From positions 124,001-188,000 of the forward strand of contig NZ_JAKVIJ010000004.1 of assembly GCF_022760965.1 (NCBI RefSeq): DNA of 64,000 nt, written 5' to 3'. This stretch comes from Simplicispira sedimenti. GTDB lineage: Bacteria; Pseudomonadota; Gammaproteobacteria; Burkholderiales; Burkholderiaceae_C. The notes under the pieces were generated by a model that was given only the letters and a program-made list of their open reading frames with translations, ran no database searches and had not been told where the DNA came from. Below, piece after piece: positions 17,174-26,090 of this stretch (its first letter is position 1; each line of letters starts with the position of its first letter). The position numbers and the translations under genes were made by a program.

Positions 17174-18325
17174 ATGAACCAACCAACGCCCAGCACCCTC
17201 CCCCTTCTGGACCGCCGCCGCCTGCTCCAGGGCACCGCCGCCCTGGCCACCCTGGGCCCTTCGGCCTGGGCCCATGCGCAGGGCGATGCATGGCGCATCG
17301 GCCAGACGGCCGCGCTGACCGGGCCGCTGGCCTTCCCGTTTGTGGAGATGAACAAGGGCATTGCCGCCGCTTTCAAGGAGGTGAACGACCGCGGCGGCAT
17401 CGACGGGCGCCCGGTCGAGTTCTTCAGCCTGGACGACGCCGGCGTCCCCGAGAAGGCCGCCGAAAACACGGCCACGCTGCTCAAGAAGGACCAGGTGTTC
17501 ACCATGTTTGCCTGCGGCGGCACCACCAGCGTGATGGGTGCGCTCAAGGTGCTGGCCGAAGCCAAGGTACCGCTGCTGGCTCCGGCCACGGGTTCGGACG
17601 CGCTGCGCCCCTTCAACCCACTGGTGTTCCACACCCGGGCCAGTTACGCACAGGAACTGGCCAAGATTGCGCGCCAGCTCAGCTCCACGGGCTTTACCAA
17701 GATGGCCGTGGGCTACTTCGACAACCCTTTCGGCAAGGCCACGCTGGCGGCCTTCGAGGCGGCCGCCCGTGCCACGAACAACACACAGTGGAAGCCATTT
17801 CTGGTGCAGGAAACCCCTGAAGGCATTGAAAAAGCGGTGCAGGAGATCGTGCAGTTCCAGCCCAATGCGCTGATGTCCCTGGCCATCGGCGCCAGCGGCA
17901 TTCCGTTCTACAAGGCACTGCGCCAACGCATCAAGGCGCCTGCGTTCTCGATCTCGTTCCTGGGCTCGCGGCCGCTGCTGGCGGCGCTGGGCGAAGCGGC
18001 CGCCGGCATCACCGTGGCGCAAGTGGTGCCCAACCCCACGAATCCCGCCATCCCGGTGGTCAAGGCCTACCAGGAGGCCATCAAGAAGCTGGGGAATGTG
18101 GACATTGGCTATTCCTCGTTCGAGGGCTATGTGAATGCACGCATCCTCATCGAGGCCCTGCGCCGCGCCGGACGCGCCGCCTCGCGCGAGAAATTCATCG
18201 AGGCCCTGCACTCCATGCGCCCCTACGACATGGGCGGCTTCGAGGTGCGCTACGGCCCTAACGACCACGACGGAACCGACTTCGTGGAGCTGACCTACTT
18301 CAACGGCGAGCGGTTCAGGAGGTAA
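17174..18325 (+). CDS. Periplasmic substrate-binding protein of a branched-chain-type ABC importer
   Basis: This 383-residue type I periplasmic binding protein of the Leu/Ile/Val superfamily has an N-terminal DRRRLLQG stretch followed by a hydrophobic core and AHA-Q, consistent with a Tat or Sec signal. The mature part starts WRIGQTAALTGP, typical of the family. It is convergent with the large minus-strand uptake operon, whose permease and ATPases it might share, since no permease lies beside it on its own strand. The ligand is not predictable; this superfamily covers amino acids, amides, aromatic acids and other small molecules. Confidence 0.85.
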   Translation: MNQPTPSTLPLLDRRRLLQGTAALATLGPSAWAHAQGDAWRIGQTAALTGPLAFPFVEMNKGIAAAFKEVNDRGGIDGRPVEFFSLDDAGVPEKAAENTATLLKKDQVFTMFACGGTTSVMGALKVLAEAKVPLLAPATGSDALRPFNPLVFHTRASYAQELAKIARQLSSTGFTKMAVGYFDNPFGKATLAAFEAAARATNNTQWKPFLVQETPEGIEKAVQEIVQFQPNALMSLAIGASGIPFYKALRQRIKAPAFSISFLGSRPLLAALGEAAAGITVAQVVPNPTNPAIPVVKAYQEAIKKLGNVDIGYSSFEGYVNARILIEALRRAGRAASREKFIEALHSMRPYDMGGFEVRYGPNDHDGTDFVELTYFNGERFRR

Positions 18326-18400
18326 AGGGGACAGCCCCCTGAGCGGCTGCGCCCACACTCGGAGCACTGGCGGCCCTTGCGCGATGGTTGCCGGACTGGG
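18326..18400. repeat. GC-rich intergenic repeat, degenerate copy 2
   Basis: After the binding-protein stop, GGGGACAGCCCCCTGAG and a GGCGGCCCTTGCGCG-like block match parts of the repeats at 4042-4165 and 35060-35190, but the central part is missing. Confidence 0.45.
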
Positions 18401-18440
18401 CTGCGCCCGTTGGATACGCCGCAAGCGGTGCAACGAACGC

Positions 18441-18485
18441 AAAGAAAGCCCTCCCGCGCGCCCACCAGGCGGCAGCACGGGAGGG
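18441..18485 (-). terminator. Rho-independent terminator of the uptake/hydrolysis operon
   Basis: CCCTCCCG at 18449-18456 pairs with CGGGAGGG at 18478-18485. On the minus strand the stem is followed by CTTTCTTT. It lies immediately after the stop codon of the last gene of the minus-strand operon. Confidence 0.7.
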
Positions 18486-18487
18486 GC

Positions 18488-19363
18488 TCAAACTGCCTGT
18501 TCTGCCCTCGCGAGGAAGGCGTCCACCAGCGCGTAGTGCGCGGGCACGTTGAGCGCGGGTGCGTGGCCGCAGCCGGGCACCTCGATCACCTGCGCCAGGC
18601 CGCGTGCACCAGGGCCTCGGGTCAGCATTTCTGCGACGGTCTCGGGCAGCACGAGGTCCGAATCTGCCCCGCGCAGGCACAGCACGGGGATGTCGAGCCG
18701 GTCGTAGTGGTCCCAGATCAGGTAGTCGTTCTCGTGGTGGGTGAACTGCTGCACCATGGCCGGGTCGTAGTGCGGCGTCACGCGGCCGTCGGGCAGGCGG
18801 CGGGTGGAGGTCTCCGTCAAACGGCGCCACTGCGCATCGCTCAGCCAGCCATAGGGCTGGTACACCTGCCGGAAGAAGGCCTCCAGCTCGGCCACGGTAT
18901 CGAACGCGGGGGGCTGGCCCGCGTAGGACTTGATGCGCTCCAGCGCCGCATCGGCCAGGCGCGGCGCGTTGTCATTGAGCAGCAGGCTGCGGATGCGCCC
19001 GTGCAATCGCGGCTCGAACAGGCCTGCAGCGCAGACCGTGCCGATGGCGCCCCCCATCGAGGTACCGATCCAGTGCGCCTGGGCAATGCCCAACTGGTCA
19101 AACAGGTCAGCCGCCAGGCGTGCGTAGAAGGCCAGGCGGTAGTCCTGCACCGGGTTGCGGCTCCACTGGCTCAGGCCCCGGCCCAACGTGTCGGGGCAGA
19201 TCACGCGGTAGCGCCCTGCCAGGTGCGCAGCCAGGTCGTCCATGTCGCGCCCGGTGCGCGCCAGGCCGTGCCAGGCGATCACCACGGGGGCATCGCCTGC
19301 ACCCCATTCGGTGTAGTGGATTTCATAGCCAGCGCAGGTGGCGTAGCGGGATTGGGGTGACAT
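18488..19363 (-). CDS. Alpha/beta-hydrolase
   Basis: This 291-residue hydrolase has no signal peptide, so it is probably cytoplasmic. The nucleophile is S102 in GTSMGG, the oxyanion-type WHG is at residues 31-33, and a C-terminal PGCGHAP supplies the likely catalytic His. The ATG at 19363 is preferred because upstream in-frame codons overlap the permease gene and lack family-like sequence. It is the last gene of the ABC operon, 38 bp after livM, and ends at a terminator. Its position suggests that it hydrolyses an imported ester, for example an oligomer released by the secreted depolymerase encoded upstream, but the substrate is inferred from context only. Confidence 0.85.
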   Translation of the reverse strand: MSPQSRYATCAGYEIHYTEWGAGDAPVVIAWHGLARTGRDMDDLAAHLAGRYRVICPDTLGRGLSQWSRNPVQDYRLAFYARLAADLFDQLGIAQAHWIGTSMGGAIGTVCAAGLFEPRLHGRIRSLLLNDNAPRLADAALERIKSYAGQPPAFDTVAELEAFFRQVYQPYGWLSDAQWRRLTETSTRRLPDGRVTPHYDPAMVQQFTHHENDYLIWDHYDRLDIPVLCLRGADSDLVLPETVAEMLTRGPGARGLAQVIEVPGCGHAPALNVPAHYALVDAFLARAEQAV

Positions 19364-19401
19364 GGTGGGCAACCTTGTGGTGCGGGGTGCGTGGCGTGGT
19401 C

Positions 19402-20466
19402 TCAATGCGCTGCCGCGGCGCGCAGGCGGCCGACGACGCCCGTGGGGAAGTAATAGACCGAGAGCACGAACAGCACCCCCAGCCACAGCAGCCAGCGGTC
19501 GGGCGAGAGCAGCGCGGCCAGCCAGGGCAGGCTGGAAGCTGCTTCATGCCCCAGGCGCAGCAGGTCTTGCAGGTAGCTTTGCGCCACCAGGAACAGCACG
19601 GCGCCGATGGCCGAGCCGTAGATGGTGCCCATGCCGCCGATGACCACGATGAGCAGGCAGTCCATCATGATTTCGAAGCTGAGCGAGGTGTCCGGCCCGT
19701 TGTAGCGCAACCAGAGCGCCAGCATGCAGCCCGCCAGCGTGGCGAACAGGGCCGACAGCACGCTGGACGTGGTGCGGTACACCACCACGCGGTAGCCAAT
19801 GGCCTCGGCGCGGAACTCGTTCTCGCGGATGGCCTGCAGCACACGGCCGAAGGGCGAGTTGACGATGCGCAGCAGCGCCAGCACCAGAGCCACCGCCGTG
19901 ACAAACAGCAGGTAGTAGCAGATCAGGCGCCCGTCGATGGTCACGCCCAGAAAGGGTTCCTCGAAGGGTTCGAAGCTGGGCGACAGCAGCTCGGGCACCT
20001 TGAAAGTCAGGCCGTCCTCACCGCCGGTGAAGTCCGAAAGCTGCGAGGCCAGCGTCTGGAACGCCGCCGCCACGGCCAGCGTGATCATGGCAAAGAAGAT
20101 GGCGCGCACGCGCAGCGAGAACAGCCCCACCGCCAGCGACAGCAGCAGCGACAGCAGCAGCGCCCCACCCACGCCCACGGCCAGTGCGCCCCAGGTGGCG
20201 CCCAGGCGCGTGGTCGCAATGGCAATGCCGTACGCACCAATGCCGAAGAACATGGTGTGCGCAAAGCTCACGATGCCGGTGTAGCCCAACAACAGATCGA
20301 AGCTGGCCACCAGCACCACAAACACCAGCACCTTGGCGGCCACCGACAGCGGCTTGACACCAGGAAACAGGAAGGGCGCAAACGCCAGGCCCAGCAAAAT
20401 GGCCAGCAGAATGACCGCCAGCACCTTGCTGCGCGGGTAGTCACCGGAGAGAAGTCGGTTAAACAT
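19402..20466 (-). CDS. livM: Branched-chain-type ABC transporter permease (LivM)
   Basis: This 354-residue inner-membrane permease of the HAAT family has about ten hydrophobic segments and the family signature region LGYTGIVSFAHTMFFGIGAY near residues 60-80. With LivH it forms the translocation channel for a substrate delivered by a periplasmic binding protein. The gene starts 13 bp after livH and is followed after 38 bp by the hydrolase gene. The symbol denotes the family; the cargo need not be a branched-chain amino acid. Confidence 0.9.
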   Translation of the reverse strand: MFNRLLSGDYPRSKVLAVILLAILLGLAFAPFLFPGVKPLSVAAKVLVFVVLVASFDLLLGYTGIVSFAHTMFFGIGAYGIAIATTRLGATWGALAVGVGGALLLSLLLSLAVGLFSLRVRAIFFAMITLAVAAAFQTLASQLSDFTGGEDGLTFKVPELLSPSFEPFEEPFLGVTIDGRLICYYLLFVTAVALVLALLRIVNSPFGRVLQAIRENEFRAEAIGYRVVVYRTTSSVLSALFATLAGCMLALWLRYNGPDTSLSFEIMMDCLLIVVIGGMGTIYGSAIGAVLFLVAQSYLQDLLRLGHEAASSLPWLAALLSPDRWLLWLGVLFVLSVYYFPTGVVGRLRAAAAH

Positions 20467-20479
20467 GTCGGGCGCCTCT

Positions 20480-21463
20480 TCAACGGTTCGTCACGGGATA
20501 GACACCCTGCGGGCGCCACAGCAGCACGGCGACCATCAGGGCGATGTTGGAAAACAGCGCCACCTTGGGCACCAGGAAGCCGGTGTAGTTGGCCATCAGG
20601 CCCACCAGCAAAGCGCCGATGAGCGCACCGCCCGTGCTGCCCAGGCCGCCGATGATGATGACGATGAAGATCAGCACGTTGACCTGCGCGCCCATCTGCG
20701 GAACGACGTTCTGCTGGTACAGCCCCCACATCACGCCGCCCAGGCCTGCCAGCGCCGAGCCCGCCACGAACACGCCCACAAACAGGCGCCGGATGCGGTA
20801 GCCGAGCGACTCGACCATCTCGCGGTCCTGCACGCCCGCGCGGATGAGCAGGCCCACCTTGGTGCGCGAGAGCGTCCAGGCCAGCACGCCGAACACCACC
20901 AAGCCCACGGCCACGGCGACCAGGCGGTACTTCTCGATCGCTGCATCGCCCACCAGCAGCGAGCCGCGCATGCCCTCGGGCAGCGGCAGCGGGATCTGCT
21001 GCGGTCCCCAGATGACCTTGATGAGCTCCTCGCCAATGATCATGCCGCCCATGGTGATGAGGATTTGCTTGAGGTGCTGGCCGTACACCGGGCGCACGAT
21101 GAAGCGCTCGAACGCCAGGCCCAGCGCACCCGCCACGGCCATGGCCACCAGCATGGCGGGCAGCACGGCCACCAGGTTGCGCCACAGCTCGGCACTGCCC
21201 GTCCAGTCGCCCATGGCGCCGAGCACGCTGGTGGCCACAAAGGCGCCCAACGCGATGAACACGCCGTGGCCGAAGTTCAGCACGTCCATCAGGCCGAACA
21301 CCAGCGTGAGGCCCGAGGCGATGATGAAGATGATCATGCCCATGGCCAGCCCCGCCACCGTGAGCGTGAGCCAGGTGCTGGGCGAGCCGATAAGCGGCAG
21401 CACGATGAGCGCCAGCAGCGGCACCAGGGCCAGGGGTTTCCAATCCAGGTCGCGGCGGTTCAT
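20480..21463 (-). CDS. livH: Branched-chain-type ABC transporter permease (LivH)
   Basis: This 327-residue inner-membrane permease has eight or more hydrophobic segments and the family segment FGLMDVLNFGHGVFIALGAF near residues 55-75. It is the partner of the LivM-type permease that follows 13 bp later. A 96-bp gap separates it from the upstream ATPase gene, and that gap contains a 17-bp palindrome copy (21491-21507), which could form an mRNA hairpin and modulate downstream expression. Confidence 0.9.
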   Translation of the reverse strand: MNRRDLDWKPLALVPLLALIVLPLIGSPSTWLTLTVAGLAMGMIIFIIASGLTLVFGLMDVLNFGHGVFIALGAFVATSVLGAMGDWTGSAELWRNLVAVLPAMLVAMAVAGALGLAFERFIVRPVYGQHLKQILITMGGMIIGEELIKVIWGPQQIPLPLPEGMRGSLLVGDAAIEKYRLVAVAVGLVVFGVLAWTLSRTKVGLLIRAGVQDREMVESLGYRIRRLFVGVFVAGSALAGLGGVMWGLYQQNVVPQMGAQVNVLIFIVIIIGGLGSTGGALIGALLVGLMANYTGFLVPKVALFSNIALMVAVLLWRPQGVYPVTNR

Positions 21464-21490
21464 GGCGTGGCCTTTCCTGCGGTTTGTTTT

Positions 21491-21507
21491 GCTATTGTTT
21501 TTATAGC
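21491..21507. repeat. 17-bp palindrome family, copy b
   Basis: GCTATTGTTTTTATAGC, followed by TGTTTGCGCTTTATTC, lies between the livF- and livH-type genes. It would form a hairpin in the operon mRNA. Confidence 0.8.
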
Positions 21508-21559
21508 TGTTTGCGCTTTATTCATGGGCTTTAGAGGCATATTTCTCATATAAACCTCC

Positions 21560-22288
21560 TCAGAGTGCGAGTCCCAGCAAGGACTGCTGCAGCGCCTCGT
21601 CGGCGGCCAGGTCGGCCATGCGACCGGAGTGCACCACACGGCCGTTGTCCATCACGGCCACCGCATCGCCCAGGCGCTTGGCGAAGTGGATGTTCTGCTC
21701 AACCAGCAGGATGGTCACGCCGCTCTTCTTGAGCTGGTCGAAGGCGTCGATCATGTTGTTGATGATGGCCGGCGCCAGACCCTTGCTGGGCTCGTCCACG
21801 ATGAGCAGCTCGCGCGGCTCGACGATGGCGCGGCTCACGGCCAGCATCTGTTTCTGCCCGCCGCTGAGCTTGCCGGCGGGGTGGTTCCAGAACTTCTCCA
21901 CGGCCGGGAACAGCTTGAAGATCCACTCCAGCCGGGCCTGGTCCATCTGCCCGGCATGGCTGGCCTTGCGCGCGGCCAGCAGCATGTTTTCCTTCACCGT
22001 GAGGTCGGCAAAGATGCCCATGTTCTCGGGCACATAGGCGATGTTCAGGCCTGCAATCTGCGGCGTGTGCATGCGCGTGATGTCCTGCCCGCCAAAGTGG
22101 ATGCTGCCCTGCGAGGCCTGCCACAGGCCCATGATGGTGCGCAGGGTGGTCGTCTTGCCCGCGCCATTGCGGCCCAGCAGCATGGTCAGCTCGCCGCGCG
22201 GCACGGCCAGGTCCACGCCGTGCAGGATGTGGTACGCCCCGATATGGGTGTGCACGCCCTTGAGTTCCAGAAGGTGGGGGGTGCTCAT
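21560..22288 (-). CDS. livF: ABC transporter ATP-binding protein (LivF type)
   Basis: This 242-residue cytoplasmic ATPase has Walker A GRNGAGKTT (about residues 39-47), signature KLSGGQKQ (about 138-145), Walker B LLIVDEPS (about 158-165) and a switch His region LLVEQN. It energises uptake through the adjacent permeases. Its ATG overlaps the stop of the livG-type gene (ATGA), giving coupled translation and equal dosage of the two ATPases. Confidence 0.92.
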   Translation of the reverse strand: MSTPHLLELKGVHTHIGAYHILHGVDLAVPRGELTMLLGRNGAGKTTTLRTIMGLWQASQGSIHFGGQDITRMHTPQIAGLNIAYVPENMGIFADLTVKENMLLAARKASHAGQMDQARLEWIFKLFPAVEKFWNHPAGKLSGGQKQMLAVSRAIVEPRELLIVDEPSKGLAPAIINNMIDAFDQLKKSGVTILLVEQNIHFAKRLGDAVAVMDNGRVVHSGRMADLAADEALQQSLLGLAL

Positions 22289-23067
22289 GCGGCCTCCTTG
22301 TCTGCGTCCTTGCTCACGCCCAGGTAGGCTTCCTGCACCACGGGCGATGCGATCACCTCGGCCGGCAGGCCGTCGGCCACCAGCGTGCCGTTGGTCAGCA
22401 CGATGATGCGGTCGGCCAGCTCGCGCACCACGTCCATCTTGTGCTCCACCAGCAGGATGATCTTGGTCTTGTCCTTCTTCAGCTCGCGGATCAGGTTCAG
22501 GATCACGGGTGCCTCGTCGTGGCTCATGCCCGCCGTAGGCTCGTCGAACATGTACACCTGCGGCTCCAGCGCCATGAGCAGCGCGACTTCGAGCTTGCGC
22601 TGGTCGCCGTGCGGCAGGCTGGCCACCGGGGTATCGCGGCGCTCGAACATCGCCACCTGGTGCAAGATGGCCTGCGCCCGCTCGGTGAGCTGGCGGTGGT
22701 CGCTCCAGATGCTCCAGAGATTCAGGCCCCGGCGGTGCTTGCCCTCTTGCGTGGCCTGCACGGCCAGGCGCACGTTCTCCAGCACCGTGAGGTTGGGGAA
22801 CAGGTTGGTGAGCTGGAACGCCCGCCCCAGCCCGGCGCGCGTGCGCTGCGAGACGGATTGCCCCGTCAGCTCACGACCGCCCAGCGTCACCGAGCCGCTG
22901 GTGGCCTTGAGCTGGCCGGAGATCAGGTTGAAGTAGGTGGTCTTGCCCGCGCCGTTGGGGCCCACGATGGCGGTCAGCGTGCCTGGCTCGAAGGCGCAGG
23001 TCACGGCATTGACCGCCACGTGGCCGCCAAAGCGGATGGTCAAGTCCCGGGTGGCCAGGGTACTCAT
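22285..23067 (-). CDS. livG: ABC transporter ATP-binding protein (LivG type)
   Basis: This 260-residue cytoplasmic ATPase has Walker A GPNGAGKTT, Walker B YMFDEPTAG and the H-loop ILLVEHKM. The signature is LPHGDQRKLE, a common LivG variant of LSGGQ. The ATG at 23067 begins MSTLATRDL, as in homologues; the 16 residues available upstream are hydrophilic and unlike the family. It is coupled to livF by an ATGA overlap and sits 66 bp after the depolymerase gene. Confidence 0.92.
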   Translation of the reverse strand: MSTLATRDLTIRFGGHVAVNAVTCAFEPGTLTAIVGPNGAGKTTYFNLISGQLKATSGSVTLGGRELTGQSVSQRTRAGLGRAFQLTNLFPNLTVLENVRLAVQATQEGKHRRGLNLWSIWSDHRQLTERAQAILHQVAMFERRDTPVASLPHGDQRKLEVALLMALEPQVYMFDEPTAGMSHDEAPVILNLIRELKKDKTKIILLVEHKMDVVRELADRIIVLTNGTLVADGLPAEVIASPVVQEAYLGVSKDADKEAA

Positions 23068-23133
23068 GGGTTCTTGCTCGCTTTCACTGTCTCGTTCCTT
23101 GGGTGTTCCCGCCACCAGGCAGGCCCTGTGGGC

Positions 23134-24606
23134 TCAGGGGCAGGTGCCGATCACGTAGTAGTTGGGGCCGGTCTTCTTCAGTGTGGTGGTCGTGAAAATG
23201 TTCCACCACCCCATGCCCTGGCCGGAACCGTTGGCATAGGTGAAACCGTACAGCGCATAGGCCCGGCCCGCCAGGGTGTGGGCGTAGTTGCTGGCAGTGG
23301 TGCAGGTGGGTGTCTCGCCGCCGCTGGCCGCCAGGGTGGTGGCCGATACGGGGGCCGAGGCGGTGCCTTCCACGCCCTGGGCGTCCACGGCACGCACCGT
23401 CCATTGGTAGGTGGTGGAGGCGGACAGGCCAGTGTCGGTATAGCTGGTGCCATACACGGTGAGCGCATTGACCTTGTTGCCGTTGCGGTACACGTGGTAG
23501 CCGTCGGCCCCAGCCACGCTGTTCCAGCCCAGGGCCATGCTGCTGGCGGTGGCGCCCGAGGCGCTCACGCCCGTGGGAGCGGGCAGCAGCACCGGGTCGG
23601 GGTCGGGCGGCGTTGCACCACCGCTGCCCAGGCGGTCCACCATGGCCTTGATGGCGGCCATCTGCGGGCCGGTCTTCTTGGCGTAGTTGGCGCTGTCGTA
23701 GCCCCACCAGTCCCAGCAGCTGTTGGTGGCGGCGGTGCTGGTTTGCGGGTACAGCACCACGATGTGGTTGGTCTCGGCCCAGCGGTTGAAGCCGGTGTTG
23801 CGCACGTACTGCTGCTGCACGTCGCTCACGTTCTGCTTGCAGCCGTGCAGCGCAACGTGCAGGCGGCAGGTGGCGCCGCTCTGGCAAGCCTGCGGAATGT
23901 AGGCCCAGCCATTGCTGGCCATGCCGTGGCCGCTGATGAAGCTGCTTTGCTTGAACTCGACAAAGCTGCTCTCGGGCAGGGCCGTGCTGCTGCGCGCGTT
24001 GAGCGGCCCGTACAGGTGCTGCAGCATGGCACCGGCAAGGTCGAAGTTGCAATCGTTGATGTAGGGCGAGCCCTTGACCGAGCAGGCGCTGCCGTAGTCG
24101 TCGGTCACCAGGGCATGCTCTGCGGCGATGTCTTTTTTGTACACCACGTTAGCGGCAGGTACAAAGCTGTTGTAGTAGGTCTTGAGGGCGTCCATGACGC
24201 TGGTCTTGACCACGCTGTCCACCGAGCCCGAGAACAGATAGACCTTGGAATTCTGCAGGTGGGACACCGGGTCCACATGCCCCTGGCTGGCCCAGGTGTT
24301 GGTGGTGCTTACCAGCGTACTGGTGGGAATGCCCGCAGGGCTGGCCATGCAGCGCCCTGTGGCGTTGACCACCGATCCCTCGGCGCAATAGAACGGGCCG
24401 CCCGCCACCACGCCCGCCCCCTTGGCAAACACCGAGGAAAACGCCACGTGCAACTGCACCGCCATGTACCCGCCCGAGGACAGGCCCGATACCGTGGTCT
24501 GGGTTTTGTCGAGTTGCAGGGCGGGCAGTTCCACCGCCGCCCAGGCCGAGCCCGCCATCGCACACACTGCCACGGCGGCCGCCGTCTGAAGGAATCTCAT
24601 CGTCAT
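23134..24606 (-). CDS. Secreted PHB-depolymerase-family esterase with fibronectin III linker
   Basis: This 490-residue protein has a signal peptide (residues 1-23, ending AWA). The catalytic domain (about 25-330) has the lipase box GLSSGG with nucleophile S43, an LHVALHGCKQN oxyanion-type segment and WDWWGYD near its end, as in poly(3-hydroxybutyrate) depolymerases. A linker with PDPDP leads to a fibronectin type III domain (about 340-420), then a short C-terminal module (about 430-490) ending YYVIGTCP, the likely polymer-binding part. AGGAGA eight bases upstream supports this start. It lies between two binding-protein genes and the ABC importer genes, so its breakdown products may be what the importer carries. 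Polymer specificity is inferred; a related polyester is possible. Confidence 0.85.
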   Translation of the reverse strand: MTMRFLQTAAAVAVCAMAGSAWAAVELPALQLDKTQTTVSGLSSGGYMAVQLHVAFSSVFAKGAGVVAGGPFYCAEGSVVNATGRCMASPAGIPTSTLVSTTNTWASQGHVDPVSHLQNSKVYLFSGSVDSVVKTSVMDALKTYYNSFVPAANVVYKKDIAAEHALVTDDYGSACSVKGSPYINDCNFDLAGAMLQHLYGPLNARSSTALPESSFVEFKQSSFISGHGMASNGWAYIPQACQSGATCRLHVALHGCKQNVSDVQQQYVRNTGFNRWAETNHIVVLYPQTSTAATNSCWDWWGYDSANYAKKTGPQMAAIKAMVDRLGSGGATPPDPDPVLLPAPTGVSASGATASSMALGWNSVAGADGYHVYRNGNKVNALTVYGTSYTDTGLSASTTYQWTVRAVDAQGVEGTASAPVSATTLAASGGETPTCTTASNYAHTLAGRAYALYGFTYANGSGQGMGWWNIFTTTTLKKTGPNYYVIGTCP

Positions 24607-24692
24607 CTTGTCTGTCTCCTGTGGGGTTGTCGGGGCAGGCAACAGCCCGCCCTCCCCGTGTGCCCGGGGTTCTTGCGTTCACTGGAAAAAGA

Positions 24693-24745
24693 GGGGCGGC
24701 CGCCCCTGCGGGATGCACCCCGGCGCACGCGCTGGCGCGCCGGGC
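24693..24745 (-). terminator. Possible attenuator between binding-protein and depolymerase genes
   Basis: On the minus strand, a GC-rich hairpin (about 24720-24743) is followed by the perfect palindrome GGGGCGGCCGCCCC (24693-24706) and then TCTTTTT. This could stop part of the transcripts after the second binding-protein gene, so that the binding protein is made in excess over transporter subunits. Confidence 0.4.
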
Positions 24746-24759
24746 CTCGCCAACCGGAA

Positions 24760-25944
24760 TCAGCGCTTGTTGCGGATCGGGATCTGCATTTCCTCGGGCT
24801 TGATCTCACGCACCAACTCGGGCACGCCCCAAGCAAAGGCCGGGTCCACCTTGATCTTGAAGTGGTACATGCTCTGCATGGCCTGGTGGTCTTCCTTGCG
24901 GAAGGTCATCTTGCCCTTGGGCGTGTCAAAGCTCATGCCCTCCATGGTCTTGATGAGCTTGTTGGTGTTGGTATCGCCATTGGTGGCCTTGAGCGCAGTG
25001 ACCAGGGCCATGGCGGAGGAGAAGCCCCCGGCGGTGAAGAAGTCGGGCGGGGTCTTGAATTCCTTGTAGTGGGCGGCCACCAGCGCTTCGTTCACCGGGT
25101 TCTTGGGGATGCCGAAGTAGTAGTAGGTGGCGCCTTCCATGCCGGGGAAGTTCTTGTAGCTGGCCATGGCGGGCAGGATGTTGCCACCCGTGGCGATCTC
25201 GATGCCGTAGCGCTTCAAGTCCAGGTCGGCAATCTTGAAAGGATTGCCCGCCCCCGCCCAGATGATGAAGATGATCTTGCGCCCCGGCTGGTCCTTGAGC
25301 TTGTCGATCAGGCGCTGGGCACCGGCGGTGAAGTCGGTCGTGTTCGTCGGCAGGTATTCCTCGTGCACGAGCTTGGCGTTCTTCAGCGCGTCCTTGAAGG
25401 CTTTCACGCCGTCACGGCCAAAGGCGTAGTCCTGCGCCAGTGTGGCCACGGTCACGCCGGCCTTGTCGATCGCCACTGCGTTGCTGATGGCGTCCTGGCT
25501 GCTGTTGCGGCCGGTGCGGAAGATGTATTTGTTCCACTTGTCGCCCGTGATGGCGTCGGCCACGGCGGGTTCGACCAGCAGGATTTTCTTGTATTCCTCG
25601 GCCACCGGCAGCAGCGCCAGCGCCACGCCCGAGCTGGTGGGGCCCACAGCAATGTCGGCCTTGTCGTCCGAGTAGGCCGCTGCCAGCAGGCTCTTGCCCA
25701 GGTCGGGCTTGCCCTGGTCGTCTTTCTCGATCACCACCAGCTTCTTGCCGTTGATGGTCATGCTGCCGCCTGTGGCGTAGCTCAGCCCCATCATCAGGCC
25801 GGTCTGCGTCTGCTTGCCGTACGCCTCCAGCGGGCCGGTCTTGCTGTACACGTGCGCAATGCGGATTTCGCCCGTCTGCGCCAGGGCAGCGGTGGACAGC
25901 GTGGCGGCCAGAGCGGCCAGAGAGATCATGGTGCGTCGTTGCAT
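24760..25944 (-). CDS. Periplasmic substrate-binding protein 2 (tandem paralogue)
   Basis: This 394-residue type I periplasmic binding protein has a signal peptide (MQRRTMISLAALAATLS..., cleaved near ALAQ) and a mature part starting GEIRIAHVYSKTGP. About 236 residues (roughly 26-261) are identical to the upstream paralogue, and the underlying 707 bases appear identical, whereas the signal peptide and the C-terminal third differ. AGGAGG lies seven bases before the ATG. It has its own -24/-12 promoter at 25976-25991. It should feed the LivHMGF-type importer encoded downstream. The ligand is unknown; the diverged C-terminal lobe may give it a different specificity from its twin. Confidence 0.9.
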   Translation of the reverse strand: MQRRTMISLAALAATLSTAALAQTGEIRIAHVYSKTGPLEAYGKQTQTGLMMGLSYATGGSMTINGKKLVVIEKDDQGKPDLGKSLLAAAYSDDKADIAVGPTSSGVALALLPVAEEYKKILLVEPAVADAITGDKWNKYIFRTGRNSSQDAISNAVAIDKAGVTVATLAQDYAFGRDGVKAFKDALKNAKLVHEEYLPTNTTDFTAGAQRLIDKLKDQPGRKIIFIIWAGAGNPFKIADLDLKRYGIEIATGGNILPAMASYKNFPGMEGATYYYFGIPKNPVNEALVAAHYKEFKTPPDFFTAGGFSSAMALVTALKATNGDTNTNKLIKTMEGMSFDTPKGKMTFRKEDHQAMQSMYHFKIKVDPAFAWGVPELVREIKPEEMQIPIRNKR

Positions 25945-25975
25945 GGGATTGCCTCCTGTGGTGATGACTGCATAT

Positions 25976-25991
25976 TGCACACTTCGTGCCA
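25976..25991 (-). promoter_or_regulatory. Sigma-54 (-24/-12) promoter of binding-protein gene 2
   Basis: The minus strand reads TGGCACGAAGTGTGCA, with GG and GC separated by exactly ten bases as sigma-54 holoenzyme requires. The start codon is 32 bp downstream and the Shine-Dalgarno lies between. Two direct copies of CAATTGTCTG (26062-26071, 26081-26090) lie 71-99 bp upstream of the -24 box, a typical activator distance. Confidence 0.8.
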
Positions 25992-26052
25992 GCATGTACA
26001 TCGTTGATTGGTAACGATTTTTACAAGCAGCCAGAACAATTTGTCTATTTTT

Positions 26053-26090
26053 CAGACATATCAATTGTCTGATTTTTGAACAATTGTCTG
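26053..26090. promoter_or_regulatory. Candidate activator-binding sites upstream of binding-protein gene 2
   Basis: CAATTGTCTG occurs twice (26062-26071, 26081-26090), and CAGACA at 26053-26058 makes an inverted repeat with TGTCTG at 26066-26071. The same CAGACAAT core occurs upstream of the other binding-protein gene at 27427-27434. These sites partly overlap the 3' end of binding-protein gene 1. Confidence 0.5.
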
